Shown here piece by piece: positions 8,472-16,659 of a DNA stretch of 54,069 nucleotides (position 1 is the first letter of the stretch; each line of letters starts with the position of its first letter). The stretch comes from Flavobacteriaceae bacterium (GTDB lineage: Bacteria > Bacteroidota > Bacteroidia > Flavobacteriales > Flavobacteriaceae), in assembly GCA_021648265.1 (NCBI GenBank), contig JAKITD010000012.1, positions 1-54,069 on the forward strand, given 5' to 3'. Made by a program: the position numbers and the translations under genes. The notes under the pieces were generated by a model. The model had not been told where the DNA came from. It worked only from the letters and a program-made list of their open reading frames with translations, and ran no database searches.

Positions 8472-8939
8472 TTACTTTAAATAGGAGTTAAGCATCCACA
8501 AAGTTTTTTCGGTTTCGGTAATGTAATCACTCATTAAACTAACAGTACCTTCATCATCGGCTTTTGCAGCTAGACTTAATATTTTACGTTCTTTTATAAT
8601 AAGTACTTTGTAATTATCGATAATAATCTTTACACCATCAACACCATTTGTAATTCCTTTTTGTTCTTTTATTTCTGAAGCCTTTAAATAATCTGTAAAG
8701 GTATGTAATGGTTCACCTTCAAGAGTTAAAATACGTTCGGCTATTTCATCAATTTTAATAACAGCATTATCGTAGTATTCTTCAAATTTTAAATGTAATT
8801 CAAAAAACTCTCGACCTTTTATATTCCAATGCAGGCCTCTTACATTTTGGTAAAATAATTGATAATCTGCAAGTAAAATATTTAATTGGTTACTTAACTC
8901 GTTTGCTTTATCTTTATTAATTCCAATTGAATTTTTCAT
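8472..8939 (-). CDS. dps: Dps-family ferritin-like DNA-protection protein
   Basis: 155 residues, the usual Dps size. Diagnostic segments: LLADYQLFYQNVRGLHWNIKG with the first ferroxidase His, then FFELHLKFEEYYDNAVIKID with the acidic ligands, and EIAERILTLEGEPLHTFTDY. Dps dodecamers oxidise iron with peroxide and shield DNA in stationary phase and oxidative stress. The C-terminal helix ends TEKTLWMLNSYLK. Upstream on the minus strand a TAATTTTG box (8971-8964) fits the flavobacterial -7 consensus, about 30 bp from the start codon. Confidence 0.93.
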   Translation of the reverse strand: MKNSIGINKDKANELSNQLNILLADYQLFYQNVRGLHWNIKGREFFELHLKFEEYYDNAVIKIDEIAERILTLEGEPLHTFTDYLKASEIKEQKGITNGVDGVKIIIDNYKVLIIKERKILSLAAKADDEGTVSLMSDYITETEKTLWMLNSYLK

Positions 8940-9144
8940 AATATTTAGTTTTTTTATTCAAAGCAAAATTAAATGATAATTAAAGTTTAATGCGATAAAC
9001 AAAATCGATAGTTTTTATATTGGTATAGTTATTTTGAATGCTAATAGTTACTTCCTTCAAATTATAATAATTTTAAGTTTTAATAGCTTTTTAATTATTA
9101 TTTTTGGCGTGATTATTGTAAAACTGAAATTGAAAAATTTCTAT

Positions 9145-9807
9145 ATGAAACAAAGAATAGTATTTTGTTTATTTATTTCGTTTATGAGTTATTTTTCTTC
9201 AATTGCTCAAATTGAGAATGAAAATAGCTCAGTTACATTTGAAATTGTAGAAGACGATTTTGAAACTCCAGATGGGAGTGAGCTTCCTGCTATACCGTTA
9301 CCAAGTATTGTTAAGCCTACAAACAATCCATTAAAGTTGAATGATTATTCTGGATTGGGATTAGAAAATTCAGAGTTATTAGATATTACTTATCAAGAAG
9401 ATTTTATGGATTTGAAAACCGATAAAGCACCAAAATATTTCACTAAAGATAAGGCTGCATCAAAAGAATTTGGGAAAGACCAGTTTTTAGGTGAAATAAG
9501 AACAGGAACAAATAATGTAACTATTATGTATCGGGATCACGAATATGTGGATGGAGATCGGGTTCGGATTTTTGTAAATGGCGACATTGTAAAATCAAGT
9601 GTTTATTTATCAGCAGGGTTTAATGGATTTACTTTTCCGTTGCAATCTGGGTTTAATAAAGTTGTATTTCAAGCCTTAAACCAAGGAACTTCTGGACCAA
9701 ATACCGCGCAATTAGTTATCTACGACGAAGAAGGCAATACACTTTCCTCCAACCAATGGAACCTTTTAACGGGAAGAAAAGCAATGGTTACTATAATTAA
9801 GGAGTAG
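9145..9807 (+). CDS. Secreted protein of unknown function
   Basis: 220 residues from the ATG at 9145. The reading frame opens at 9034, but the internal start gives a proper signal peptide (MKQRIVFCLFISFMSYFSSI, cleavage after AQ), so it is preferred. The mature N-terminus is acidic and proline-rich (EIVEDDFETPDGSELPAIPL). The second half forms a beta-sandwich-like domain (TNNVTIMYRDHEYVDGDRVR, IFVNGDIVKSSVYLSAGFNG, FNKVVFQALNQGTSGPNTAQ). No family recognised. It precedes the thioredoxin/ApbE operon by 127 bp; a functional link is possible but not shown. Confidence 0.75.
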   Translation: MKQRIVFCLFISFMSYFSSIAQIENENSSVTFEIVEDDFETPDGSELPAIPLPSIVKPTNNPLKLNDYSGLGLENSELLDITYQEDFMDLKTDKAPKYFTKDKAASKEFGKDQFLGEIRTGTNNVTIMYRDHEYVDGDRVRIFVNGDIVKSSVYLSAGFNGFTFPLQSGFNKVVFQALNQGTSGPNTAQLVIYDEEGNTLSSNQWNLLTGRKAMVTIIKE

Positions 9808-9934
9808 TTTTTTTGAAAGTAATTGCGATTTATTTATTTTTTTAAAATTATCATTTTTTAAGTAGGGTATTTCCAAACTCTATTGTTTCAGTATTAAACA
9901 GCATAAGTATATTTATTAAATTAAAAAATAATCT

Positions 9935-10372
9935 ATGAAAAAATTAGTTTTCTTTTCGCTATTTTTTATAGCAAGTATTGGAGCAAATTCACAAAATTGG
10001 ATAAAGGATATTGATGAAGCCAAGCAGATTGCTTCTGAAAAAAATCTTCGCATTATTTTAGTTTTTCAAGGATCAGATTGGTGTGCACCCTGTATAAAAT
10101 TAGACCGTGAAATTTGGAGTACAGAAGAATTTAAAGCCTATGCAAAAGATCATTATGTTATGTTACAAGCTGATTTTCCTAGAAGTAAAAAAAATAAGCT
10201 GTCCAAAGAGCAACAAGAAAAAAATAATAAGCTAGCGGAAAAATACAACAAGAACGGATATTTTCCCTTCGTAGTAGTTTTAGATAAAAACGGAAAAGTT
10301 TTAGAAGAAACGGGTTATTTTAAAACTACTCCACAAGGTTATATTGAGCAATTAAATTCTTCTTCAAAATAA
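9935..10372 (+). CDS. Periplasmic thioredoxin-fold protein
   Basis: 145 residues with a signal peptide (MKKLVFFSLFFIASIGANSQ). The thioredoxin fold carries a redox-active CxxC in SDWCAPCIKLDREIW, a flanking pattern typical of secreted thioredoxin_7 proteins, followed by YFPFVVVLDKNGKVLEETGY with the cis-Pro region. Its stop codon overlaps the ApbE start by one base (TAATG), so the two are translationally coupled. In this setting it may reduce cysteines of partner proteins such as the CGC tail of the DUF4266 lipoprotein; that is inference. Confidence 0.85.
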   Translation: MKKLVFFSLFFIASIGANSQNWIKDIDEAKQIASEKNLRIILVFQGSDWCAPCIKLDREIWSTEEFKAYAKDHYVMLQADFPRSKKNKLSKEQQEKNNKLAEKYNKNGYFPFVVVLDKNGKVLEETGYFKTTPQGYIEQLNSSSK

Positions 10373-11358
10373 TGTCAAAAACCTTGCTTATAGTTTGTTT
10401 TTTAATGTTTTCTGTTGTTGGTTTTTCGCAACAAAACTTTAAGAAAACCTTAAAGTTAATGGGAAGCCGTTTTGATATAACGGTGGTTGCCAATTCTGAA
10501 AATCAAGGAAATCAATACATAGACCTTGCAGTTTCAGAAATAGCTAGAATTGAAAAGGTAATTTCGTCTTGGGATCCTAATTCACAAACTTCAGAAATTA
10601 ATAGAAATGCAGGAATTAAACCCGTAAAAGTTTCAGAAGAATTGTTCAATCTAATTGAAAGGTCTTTGGCAATTTCAAAATTAACCAATGGAGCTTTCGA
10701 TATTAGTTATGCTTCTATGGATCGAATTTGGAAATTTGACGGTTCTATGAAAATAATGCCTTCCGAAGAAAATATAAAAGAATCTGTTTCAAAAGTGGGC
10801 TATAAAAATATAATTCTAAATAAAGAAAACCAAACCGTTTTTCTGAAACTAAAAGGTATGAAAATTGGTTTTGGAGCAATAGGAAAAGGGTATGCCGCCG
10901 ACAAAGCAAAAGCATTGCTGTTAAATAACGGTGTAAAAGCCGGAATTATTAATGCTTCGGGCGATTTAAGTGCTTGGGGAAAACAAGCCGACGGGAAAAA
11001 TTGGATGGTGGCAATTACCAATCCATTAAACAAAGCAAAAGCATTTTCTTGGTTTCCAATTGATAATGCTGCAGTGGTTACTTCTGGTAATTATGAAAAA
11101 TATGTGCAATTTAATGGTGTGCGATATTCTCATATCATCGATCCAAGAACTGGATATCCCAGTACAGGAATAATAAGTGTTTCTATTTTTACGAAAAATG
11201 CTGAATTAGCCGATGCAATTTCAACTTCCATTTTTGTAATGGGCGTTAAAACGGGCTTAGATTTTATTAACCAATTAAAAGGAGTGGAGTGCATTATAGT
11301 AGATGAAGCCAATAAAGTACATTCTTCAAAAAATATTAAACTAGAAAACTCAAATTAA
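10372..11358 (+). CDS. apbE: FAD:protein FMN transferase (ApbE)
   Basis: 328 residues with a signal peptide (MSKTLLIVCFLMFSVVGFSQ). ApbE landmarks: LMGSRFDITV, the pattern ISSWDPNSQTSEIN, GAFDISYASM, the FAD-binding region GFGAIGKGYAADKAKALL and GIINASGDLSAWG, and the late motif YSHIIDPRTGYPSTG with the metal-binding D-x-R-T-G. ApbE attaches FMN to Thr/Ser of periplasmic redox proteins or cleaves FAD. No obvious flavinylation target such as NqrB/C or RnfG is next to it; the neighbours are DUF4266 and DUF3570 proteins, a recurrent association in Bacteroidota. Confidence 0.93.
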   Translation: MSKTLLIVCFLMFSVVGFSQQNFKKTLKLMGSRFDITVVANSENQGNQYIDLAVSEIARIEKVISSWDPNSQTSEINRNAGIKPVKVSEELFNLIERSLAISKLTNGAFDISYASMDRIWKFDGSMKIMPSEENIKESVSKVGYKNIILNKENQTVFLKLKGMKIGFGAIGKGYAADKAKALLLNNGVKAGIINASGDLSAWGKQADGKNWMVAITNPLNKAKAFSWFPIDNAAVVTSGNYEKYVQFNGVRYSHIIDPRTGYPSTGIISVSIFTKNAELADAISTSIFVMGVKTGLDFINQLKGVECIIVDEANKVHSSKNIKLENSN

Positions 11359-11359
11359 C

Positions 11360-11569
11360 ATGAAAAAAGGAATTTTAGCACTATTAGCAGTAGTTTCATT
11401 TAGTTCTTGTGTTGCTGTCAAGGAATACGAAAAAATAAATATCAATGACCCCGATATGAAATTATCCGATTATTCGGTCGATCGTTTTAAAAATAATGCA
11501 TTGGTATATCGAGAAGCTTCTTCTGGTGGAAGTGGAGGAAAAACAGGCGGTGGTTGCGGCTGTAACTAA
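11360..11569 (+). CDS. DUF4266 lipoprotein with C-terminal GGGCGCN
   Basis: 69 residues. Lipobox at SFSSC (Cys17), then a short conserved stretch VKEYEKININDPDMKLSDYS typical of DUF4266, and a glycine-rich tail SSGGSGGKTGGGCGCN. The two terminal cysteines in a C-G-C-N end are striking for such a small exported protein and suggest a metal- or redox-active tail, or a modified peptide. It starts two bases after the ApbE stop, so it is certainly in the operon. Function is not known. Confidence 0.88.
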   Translation: MKKGILALLAVVSFSSCVAVKEYEKININDPDMKLSDYSVDRFKNNALVYREASSGGSGGKTGGGCGCN

Positions 11570-11614
11570 ACTAAAATAAATCAAATCTTATTAAATTTTA
11601 TCTAACTATTTTCT

Positions 11615-13090
11615 ATGTATAAGAAATTCATATTATTCCTTTTTACTTTACTATTTTCTGTAATGTTGGTAGCACAAAATGACTCCACAACAGTTTATAA
11701 AAAACGAGTTTTAGAATCTACCGAAATAGACTTTTTAATGAGTTACTATGAACAAGATGGAAATAATGCATCAGTAACCGGAGGAATTGGAACCGAAGAA
11801 CTTTGGGATATCACTCCAACTATTGTAGTTGCTTACCCGTTAAATGATGATGCTGTTTTAACGGTTGATATAGGTATATCTGCTTATTCTTCAGCATCCT
11901 CAAGTAATCTGGATCCTTTTGATAATTCGGGGGCATCTGAGGATTACGACGATGACGATGATGATGATGATGATTTTGGTAATAGAGCATCTGCTGCAAA
12001 TGAGATACAAGGGAGTCCTTGGGTTGCCTCTTCTGGAGCTTCTGCCGAAGATGTTTGGGTTGGAGGAAGCGTTGGGTATAGTCACAGCTCTGATGACCGT
12101 AATTTTATATGGACAGGTCACCTGAGCTTTTCAGCAGAATACGATTATACTTCTACAGGAATTGGAGGTTCTATCTCAAAACTATTTAACGAAAAGAATA
12201 CAGAATTAACCATTGGAGCTCAAGTTTATGTTGACTTCTGGAATCCTCAATACCCAACAGAATTGGATTCTTATTTACAAGCTGGCAGAGATTTAAATAA
12301 TGGATACTTTCAAAACATAGATATTTTAAATCAAAACGGAAATATAATTGACAAATCTGGAAACAGTGGCCCAATATGGAACCCTGAGAGTTACAGTCTT
12401 ATTGTGGATAAAGGAAGAAATACATTTTCAACTACTTTAAGCTTTTCTCAAATATTAAGTAAAAGAGCCCAATTTTCATTGTCCTTAGATATTGTTTATC
12501 AACAAGGTTGGTTGGCAAACCCAATGCAACGTGTTTATTTTGCAGATAAAGCAAATTATTATGTGGGTAATGCATCAAGTATTCCTAATTATACTTCGCC
12601 AGAAAACACGAATGTTTTTCATTTAGCAGACGATATAGAACGCTTGCCCGATACTCGGTTTAAAACTCCATTAGGCGTACGATTTAATTATTTTATTAAT
12701 GAATTTTTAACCGTAAGAACCTATTATCGCTATTATTTTGATAATTGGGGAGTTACTTCACACACGGTAAATATAGAATTACCAATAAAAATAGGAAGCA
12801 AATTTACACTATACCCTTCCTTTAGATATTACACTCAAACGGCAGCCGATTATTTTGCTCCTTATAATGAGAACCTTTCTACAGACGAGTTTTATACTTC
12901 AGATTTTGATTTAGCAGCCTTTAATGCGAATCAATATGGTTTTGGAGTTTCCTATACTGATATTTTTGCCAAAGCTCATATTTGGAAATTTGGAATGAAA
13001 AGTATCGATCTTCGTTTTCACAAATACGATAGAAGTACAGGTTTAACTGCTTGGATTGTATCTGGAGGAGTGAAATTTGTGATGCAATAA
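11615..13090 (+). CDS. DUF3570 outer-membrane beta-barrel protein
   Basis: 491 residues with a signal peptide (MYKKFILFLFTLLFSVMLVA). The start YKKRVLESTEIDFLMSYYEQ and GIGTEELWDITPTIVVAYPL match DUF3570. The rest is a series of amphipathic beta strands (SLSLDIVYQQGWLA, RTYYRYYFDNWGVTSHTVNI, GSKFTLYPSFRYYTQT) ending in the aromatic-rich barrel strand AWIVSGGVKFVMQ, as expected for an outer-membrane barrel. An Asp9 run (residues 112-120) sits in an early, probably extracellular or loop region. It lies 45 bp after the DUF4266 gene and completes the thioredoxin-ApbE-DUF4266-DUF3570 cassette. Confidence 0.88.
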   Translation: MYKKFILFLFTLLFSVMLVAQNDSTTVYKKRVLESTEIDFLMSYYEQDGNNASVTGGIGTEELWDITPTIVVAYPLNDDAVLTVDIGISAYSSASSSNLDPFDNSGASEDYDDDDDDDDDFGNRASAANEIQGSPWVASSGASAEDVWVGGSVGYSHSSDDRNFIWTGHLSFSAEYDYTSTGIGGSISKLFNEKNTELTIGAQVYVDFWNPQYPTELDSYLQAGRDLNNGYFQNIDILNQNGNIIDKSGNSGPIWNPESYSLIVDKGRNTFSTTLSFSQILSKRAQFSLSLDIVYQQGWLANPMQRVYFADKANYYVGNASSIPNYTSPENTNVFHLADDIERLPDTRFKTPLGVRFNYFINEFLTVRTYYRYYFDNWGVTSHTVNIELPIKIGSKFTLYPSFRYYTQTAADYFAPYNENLSTDEFYTSDFDLAAFNANQYGFGVSYTDIFAKAHIWKFGMKSIDLRFHKYDRSTGLTAWIVSGGVKFVMQ

Positions 13091-13427
13091 AGAAAATGTG
13101 TTGGTTTTGTTTTGAGCCTAGTTTTATTTAGCAATAAATAGAATTGGGTTCTTTTTTAAATTTCAACAAAATGTAAAGCTAAGTTTACATAAAAACAATT
13201 ATATCTGTCATATTGTAAAATTAACTTAATATACGTTGCATGAATTTAAAATCAGTTTCTGAGTGTGAAGATCGCAGAATCCTAAAATTTATAAATTTTA
13301 AATTTACTAATTATTATAAAAAAAATTGGTGTCTCAAGGCAAACTATAAATTCTATTGAAACCTATAGATACATGCCTTCCACCTTATTATCTTTAAAAT
13401 TATCGAAGCTTTTTAATCAAAAGAATT
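13091..13427. other. Gene-free stretch between the DUF3570 gene and the IS pile
   Basis: No credible coding sequence on either strand. A perfect 16-bp AT palindrome (13284-13299) is present but is not linked to a gene. No IS3 coding sequence was found here, so the missing 3' part of the neighbouring orfB is not on this side. Confidence 0.5.
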
Positions 13428-13428
13428 C

Positions 13429-13446
13429 CCCGACGCTTGCGTCGGG
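13429..13446 (+). repeat. IS200/IS605-type left-end hairpin
   Basis: CCCGACGC (13429-13436) and GCGTCGGG (13439-13446) form a perfect 8-bp stem 30 bp before the tnpA start. Subterminal hairpins of this kind are the single-strand recognition sites of Y1 transposases in the IS200/IS605 family. Confidence 0.65.
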
Positions 13447-13475
13447 TGTAGCGTAAGGATAGTTATTTTTGCGTT

Positions 13476-13922
13476 ATGAGTGAGCATATTTATAAAAGTC
13501 ATAATAAGAGTTTATTGTTATATCATTTAGTTTGCCCTATAAAATATAGGCGTAATGTTTTAAATGAAGAAGTTTCAATGACATTAAAAGAGATTTGTAT
13601 AGAGATATCTACACGATATGAAATTTATTTTGTTGAGATTGGTTGTGATGAAAATCACGTTCATTTTTTGATACAAAGCGGACCAATGATGTCGCCTAAG
13701 AAGATTGTTAATACGGTAAAAAGTTTGACAGCAAGGGAGATTTTCAGGTTACATCCAGAAGTTAAGCGTTTTTTATGAGGTGGAAAGTTTTGGACATCAG
13801 GATATTATATTAATACGGTAGGACAATATGCGAACGAAGAAGTTATTAAGAAATATTTGAAAGGTCAAGGTAAAGTCACTGAATATAAAAAAATTCACAC
13901 TTCACAGTTGAAATTGTTTTGA
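13476..13922 (+). pseudogene. tnpA: IS200/IS605-family TnpA with an in-frame nonsense codon
   Basis: The frame encodes 100 residues (MSEHIYKSHNKSLLLYHLVC, PIKYRRNVL, VEIGCDENHVHFLIQS with the HUH pair H-x-H), then TGA at 13776-13778, then continues in frame with GGKFWTSGYYINTVGQYANE to a second stop at 13920-13922. In family members the stop position reads Trp (LWGGKFWTSGYY), so a single TGG-to-TGA change explains the break. The catalytic Tyr lies after the break (GYY or GQY region), so the truncated product is inactive. Confidence 0.88.
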
Positions 13923-14206
13923 TACCTTCGTGCCCTTGGGCCGAGGTAGTTCATTAAACCCTCTTCTTTCATAATTCTGTATAGTTTTTTATGATTAATC
14001 TGATAGCCATATCGCTTTAAATAAGCCGTCATTAAACGGTAACCACAATCTATAAACTCATGACTCAAAATATCTTTAACTGACTTAACAACAAAATCTT
14101 GACCCACCAATCCATATGACTTATGATAGGTGAATTTACTAGGTCTATTCCCTTTCTTACCAAGACTTGGGATACGATAATAACTACTGTGAACCATACC
14201 TACCAT
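13895..14206 (-). pseudogene. IS3-family orfB, N-terminal fragment
   Basis: 103 residues: MVGMVHSSYYRIPSLGKKG..., then CGYRLMTAYLKRYGYQINHK and KLYRIMKEEGLMNYLGPRAR. This is the HTH_21 linker region that precedes the integrase core in IS3 orfB. The whole DDE catalytic core is missing: the frame ends at the IS200 junction. In the minus direction the same frame reads upstream through DLVDVIFKKHRISKTKIIN to a run of nine A (minus strand, 14296-14288), the expected place for -1 frameshifting from orfA. Confidence 0.85.
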
Positions 14207-14256
14207 ATTGATTATTTTAGTTTTACTGATGCGATGCTTTTTAAAAATAACATCAA

Positions 14257-14568
14257 CTAAATCTTTCTTGGATCGGACGTCCCAAACTTTTTTTTTAGAA
14301 GTTCACGTTGAACTTCTAATTCAATTTCCTTATTGCTTAATAACTTACGCAGTATTCTATTTTCTTCCTCCGGTTGCTTTAACTCTTTACTACGAGTATC
14401 ATAAGTAACTTTTAAACCTGCTTCTCCTTGATTGTCGTGTTTCTTCTTCCAACTGTATAAAGTCCCTGTGCTAAGACTATATTTTCGGCAAGTTTCAACA
14501 ACTCCAATTTCTTCTGAAGATGATAAAATCTCCAACTTTTCTTGTAAATTCCATTTCTTGTATTTCAT
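14257..14568 (-). CDS. IS3-family transposase OrfA
   Basis: 103 residues with an N-terminal helix-turn-helix (KWNLQEKLEILSSSEEIGVV, CRKYSLSTGTLYSWKKKHD) and a C-terminal leucine-zipper-like helix (LKQPEEENRILRKLLSNKEI), the standard OrfA layout. It ends LLKKKFGTSDPRKI. An A9G slippery tract (minus strand 14296-14287) allows a shift into the orfB frame. OrfA is intact but its partner is truncated, so the element is dead in cis. Confidence 0.88.
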   Translation of the reverse strand: MKYKKWNLQEKLEILSSSEEIGVVETCRKYSLSTGTLYSWKKKHDNQGEAGLKVTYDTRSKELKQPEEENRILRKLLSNKEIELEVQRELLKKKFGTSDPRKI

Positions 14569-14626
14569 ATTTCAAAGGTATTGTTTTGAAATTTAAAATA
14601 TCACTCCGAACTTATAAGGGGATAAA

Positions 14627-14713
14627 CTACTCTATACCCTTAAAGGCTGGTAGGTTTTGAGAATAAATTAATGAGATGTTAAATAGAATAACTAAAATTG
14701 GTATTTTTTTCAT
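14627..14713 (-). pseudogene. Secreted-protein gene truncated after the signal peptide by the IS3 element
   Basis: On the minus strand the ATG at 14713 opens 28 residues, MKKIPILVILFNISLIYSQ then NLPAFKGIE and a stop. This is a complete Sec signal peptide followed by a few mature residues that end at the IS3 boundary. It has a minus-strand promoter and an upstream palindrome at the same spacing as the intact secreted gene 16660-17418, which argues it was a real, co-regulated gene. Too little remains to name its family; a third paralogue of the 16660/17767 family is plausible. Confidence 0.65.
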
Positions 14714-14780
14714 AATGTTTATTTTTAAATTTCCTTACTCTGTTTTTTTGGATTTTCGGTTTCCTCTTTCTAATTTTTAG

Positions 14781-14811
14781 GAAATGTAGTTGTGAAAATA
14801 GATGTAGGCAA
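14781..14811 (-). promoter_or_regulatory. Promoter of the truncated secreted gene
   Basis: On the minus strand TTG (14811-14809) is followed by 20 bp and TACATTTC (14788-14781), one base off the flavobacterial TTG/TAnnTTTG consensus. It would start transcription near 14775, about 60 nt before the ATG at 14713. Position and spacing are the same as in the 17481-17511 promoter. Confidence 0.5.
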
Positions 14812-14840
14812 ATGTTAGTAGTCGTGATTTATAAAACAAG

Positions 14841-14864
14841 TGTCGAAATTTATAAATTCCGACA
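14841..14864. promoter_or_regulatory. Palindromic operator, copy 1 (between truncated gene and TPR/AraC regulator)
   Basis: A 24-bp near-perfect palindrome: TGTCG at 14841-14845, CGACA at 14860-14864, with core ATTTATAAAT; 11 of 12 positions of the half-sites pair. A copy 22/24 identical lies at 17541. It sits 68 bp upstream of the regulator start and about 29 bp beyond the -33 box of the divergent promoter, a position suited to an activator. Confidence 0.65.
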
Positions 14865-14931
14865 TAAACAATATTGTAGATTAAAAAGAAAAACTATAAA
14901 TTACATTTTATAAATAACTAAATAAAATTTA

Positions 14932-16614
14932 TTGATGATTTCTGCAAAAAAGGTATTTTTTTTTATTGTTTGTTCTATTACCATTAGTGTTAAGGCACAA
15001 AATGAAGTAAAGGTTATATTGCCTTCTAATAGCTATGAGTCTTTAATTAAATTATATGATGCAAATGCAAACGACACTTTGGTTGCAAAAAAAATAGCAC
15101 ACGTTTATATTAATAAAGCAAAAAAGGATAACGATAGCACAAAAATAGCACGTGGTTATGCACGTTTGGCTTTTGTTTCAGAAAGAAGTACTGCTTTAAA
15201 ATATTTGGATACAACAATCGCCCTTTCAATTAATAGTAAGCATAAAAATTTTCCAGCAGTAGGTTATTTATTTAAATCTCTTTATTTATTTAATAATGAT
15301 GAATATGAAAAAAGCTTAAAAAATGCCATTTTAGGCTATAAAAGTGCTAAAAAGAAAGGCAATATTGACCAGCAATTAACTGCACTTCTTCAAATTAATA
15401 GTATTAATGCTATTTGGGGAGATTATAGGAAGGCATTAAATTCTGAGTTATTAACGTTAGATTTATTATTTAATAATAAAGAATTAGAAGGGTTTACTCA
15501 ACATTATTTATACTCTTTAGAAGGAATTGGCAAATGCTATGTTAGATTAAATAAGCCAGACTCCGCATTAATATATTTTAATAAAGGAATTGTTGAAGCC
15601 TTAAAGGAAAAAGATTCTATAACTTATTATGCATTTGTTTCTAGAACTGGTACGGCTCTTTATAAAAAAAGAGACTTTAAAGCAGCTTTGGATAGTTTAA
15701 TAAAAGGCGATATTATTAGGGAATCTTATAATAAAAAATACCTTCCTTACTATTATTACTATGTTGGAAGTACTCACTATAGCCAAGAAAATATTGATGA
15801 GGGGATTTTTTATTACAAAAAAATAGATTCAATTTATGAAAATAGCCGTGTATTACAGCCTGAGTTACCTATTGTTTATGACAGACTAGCAACCTATTAT
15901 AAGAGTCAAGGTGACAAGGAAACTCAATTAAAATATTTATATAAGTTAATTCAAGTTAGAAAAATCATTAACACTAAAAGAATATTTATAAAAGAAAAAA
16001 CAAGTCAAGATTACCATATTCCAAAATTACTGGAGGAAAAAGACTTGCTGATTACTGAATTAAATCAAAAAAACAATAAAGCCACTACAATAACATGGTT
16101 TATATTATTATTTTTAGGAATTAGTATTGCTTTTATATTTTATTATTTTAAGAGGCAGCGGCTTTTTAGGAGAAGGTTTGAAGAGTTAGAAACTCAGTTA
16201 GAACATCCAAAGAAAGATGAAGAAACAATTAATACTATTGAAACAGGAATTCCTGAGAATATTATTAACGATATATTATTAAAATTAGATACTTTTGAAA
16301 ATGAAAGTAGTTTTCTTTCCTTAAACCTTTCCTTAAATAGCATGTCTAAAAGCTTTAATACAAATTCAACATATCTATCTAAGGTGATTAATTTAAAAAA
16401 GAATAAAAACTTTTCTCAATATATAAATGATTTAAGAATAGATTTTACAATTAGAGAGTTCAAGAACAATTTTAAATTTAGAAAATACACAATTAAAGCT
16501 ATTGCAAATGAAAGTGGGTTTAAAAATGCAGAATCGTTTTCAAAGGCGTTTTATAAAAAATTTGGAATTTATCCTTCTTTCTATCTAAAACAATTAGAAA
16601 ACAAAAAGGATTAA
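14932..16614 (+). CDS. Membrane-bound TPR / AraC-type transcriptional regulator
   Basis: 560 residues. Signal peptide or first membrane segment (KKVFFFIVCSITISVKAQ), an exported region of about 350 residues with TPR-like helical pairs (LKYLDTTIAL, YEKSLKNAILGYKSAKKKGN, PDSALIYFNKGIVEALKEKD, KAALDSLIKG, YLYKLIQVRK), one membrane helix near residues 387-406 (WFILLFLGISIAFIFYYF), then a cytoplasmic part ending in an AraC double helix-turn-helix (SMSKSFNTNSTYLSKVINLK, YTIKAIANESGFKNAESFSK, FGIYPSFYLKQL). This is a one-component sensor-regulator of the flavobacterial TPR-HTH_18 type. The adjacent palindrome and divergent secreted gene suggest it controls itself and the neighbouring secreted genes. 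Confidence 0.88.
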   Translation: MMISAKKVFFFIVCSITISVKAQNEVKVILPSNSYESLIKLYDANANDTLVAKKIAHVYINKAKKDNDSTKIARGYARLAFVSERSTALKYLDTTIALSINSKHKNFPAVGYLFKSLYLFNNDEYEKSLKNAILGYKSAKKKGNIDQQLTALLQINSINAIWGDYRKALNSELLTLDLLFNNKELEGFTQHYLYSLEGIGKCYVRLNKPDSALIYFNKGIVEALKEKDSITYYAFVSRTGTALYKKRDFKAALDSLIKGDIIRESYNKKYLPYYYYYVGSTHYSQENIDEGIFYYKKIDSIYENSRVLQPELPIVYDRLATYYKSQGDKETQLKYLYKLIQVRKIINTKRIFIKEKTSQDYHIPKLLEEKDLLITELNQKNNKATTITWFILLFLGISIAFIFYYFKRQRLFRRRFEELETQLEHPKKDEETINTIETGIPENIINDILLKLDTFENESSFLSLNLSLNSMSKSFNTNSTYLSKVINLKKNKNFSQYINDLRIDFTIREFKNNFKFRKYTIKAIANESGFKNAESFSKAFYKKFGIYPSFYLKQLENKKD

Positions 16615-16659
16615 GTTTTTAAAACCTAACCCTTTTTATTTTAACTCTTTTATGAATTC

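Larger units (their letters stand above)
13428..14630. mobile_element. Composite of decayed insertion sequences (IS200-like plus IS3-like)
   Basis: The segment contains, left to right, an IS200/IS605-type left-end hairpin, a tnpA with an internal stop, the truncated orfB and the complete orfA of an IS3-family element. The tnpA frame and the orfB frame overlap at 13895-13922, so the IS200 right end abuts or has replaced the distal half of orfB. Neither element can be autonomous. The right boundary is uncertain (about 14580-14630); it lies within a truncated secreted-protein gene. Confidence 0.65.

Noticed and set aside
11900-12121. Two short frames opposite and within the DUF3570 gene (Asp/Ile repeats)
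   Set aside because: Shadows of the GAT repeat in the barrel gene.
13284-13299. Perfect 16-bp palindrome AAAATTTATAAATTTT as a third operator
   Set aside because: It shares the ATTTATAAAT core but lacks TGTCG/CGACA and has no adjacent promoter or gene start; expected by chance in AT-rich DNA.
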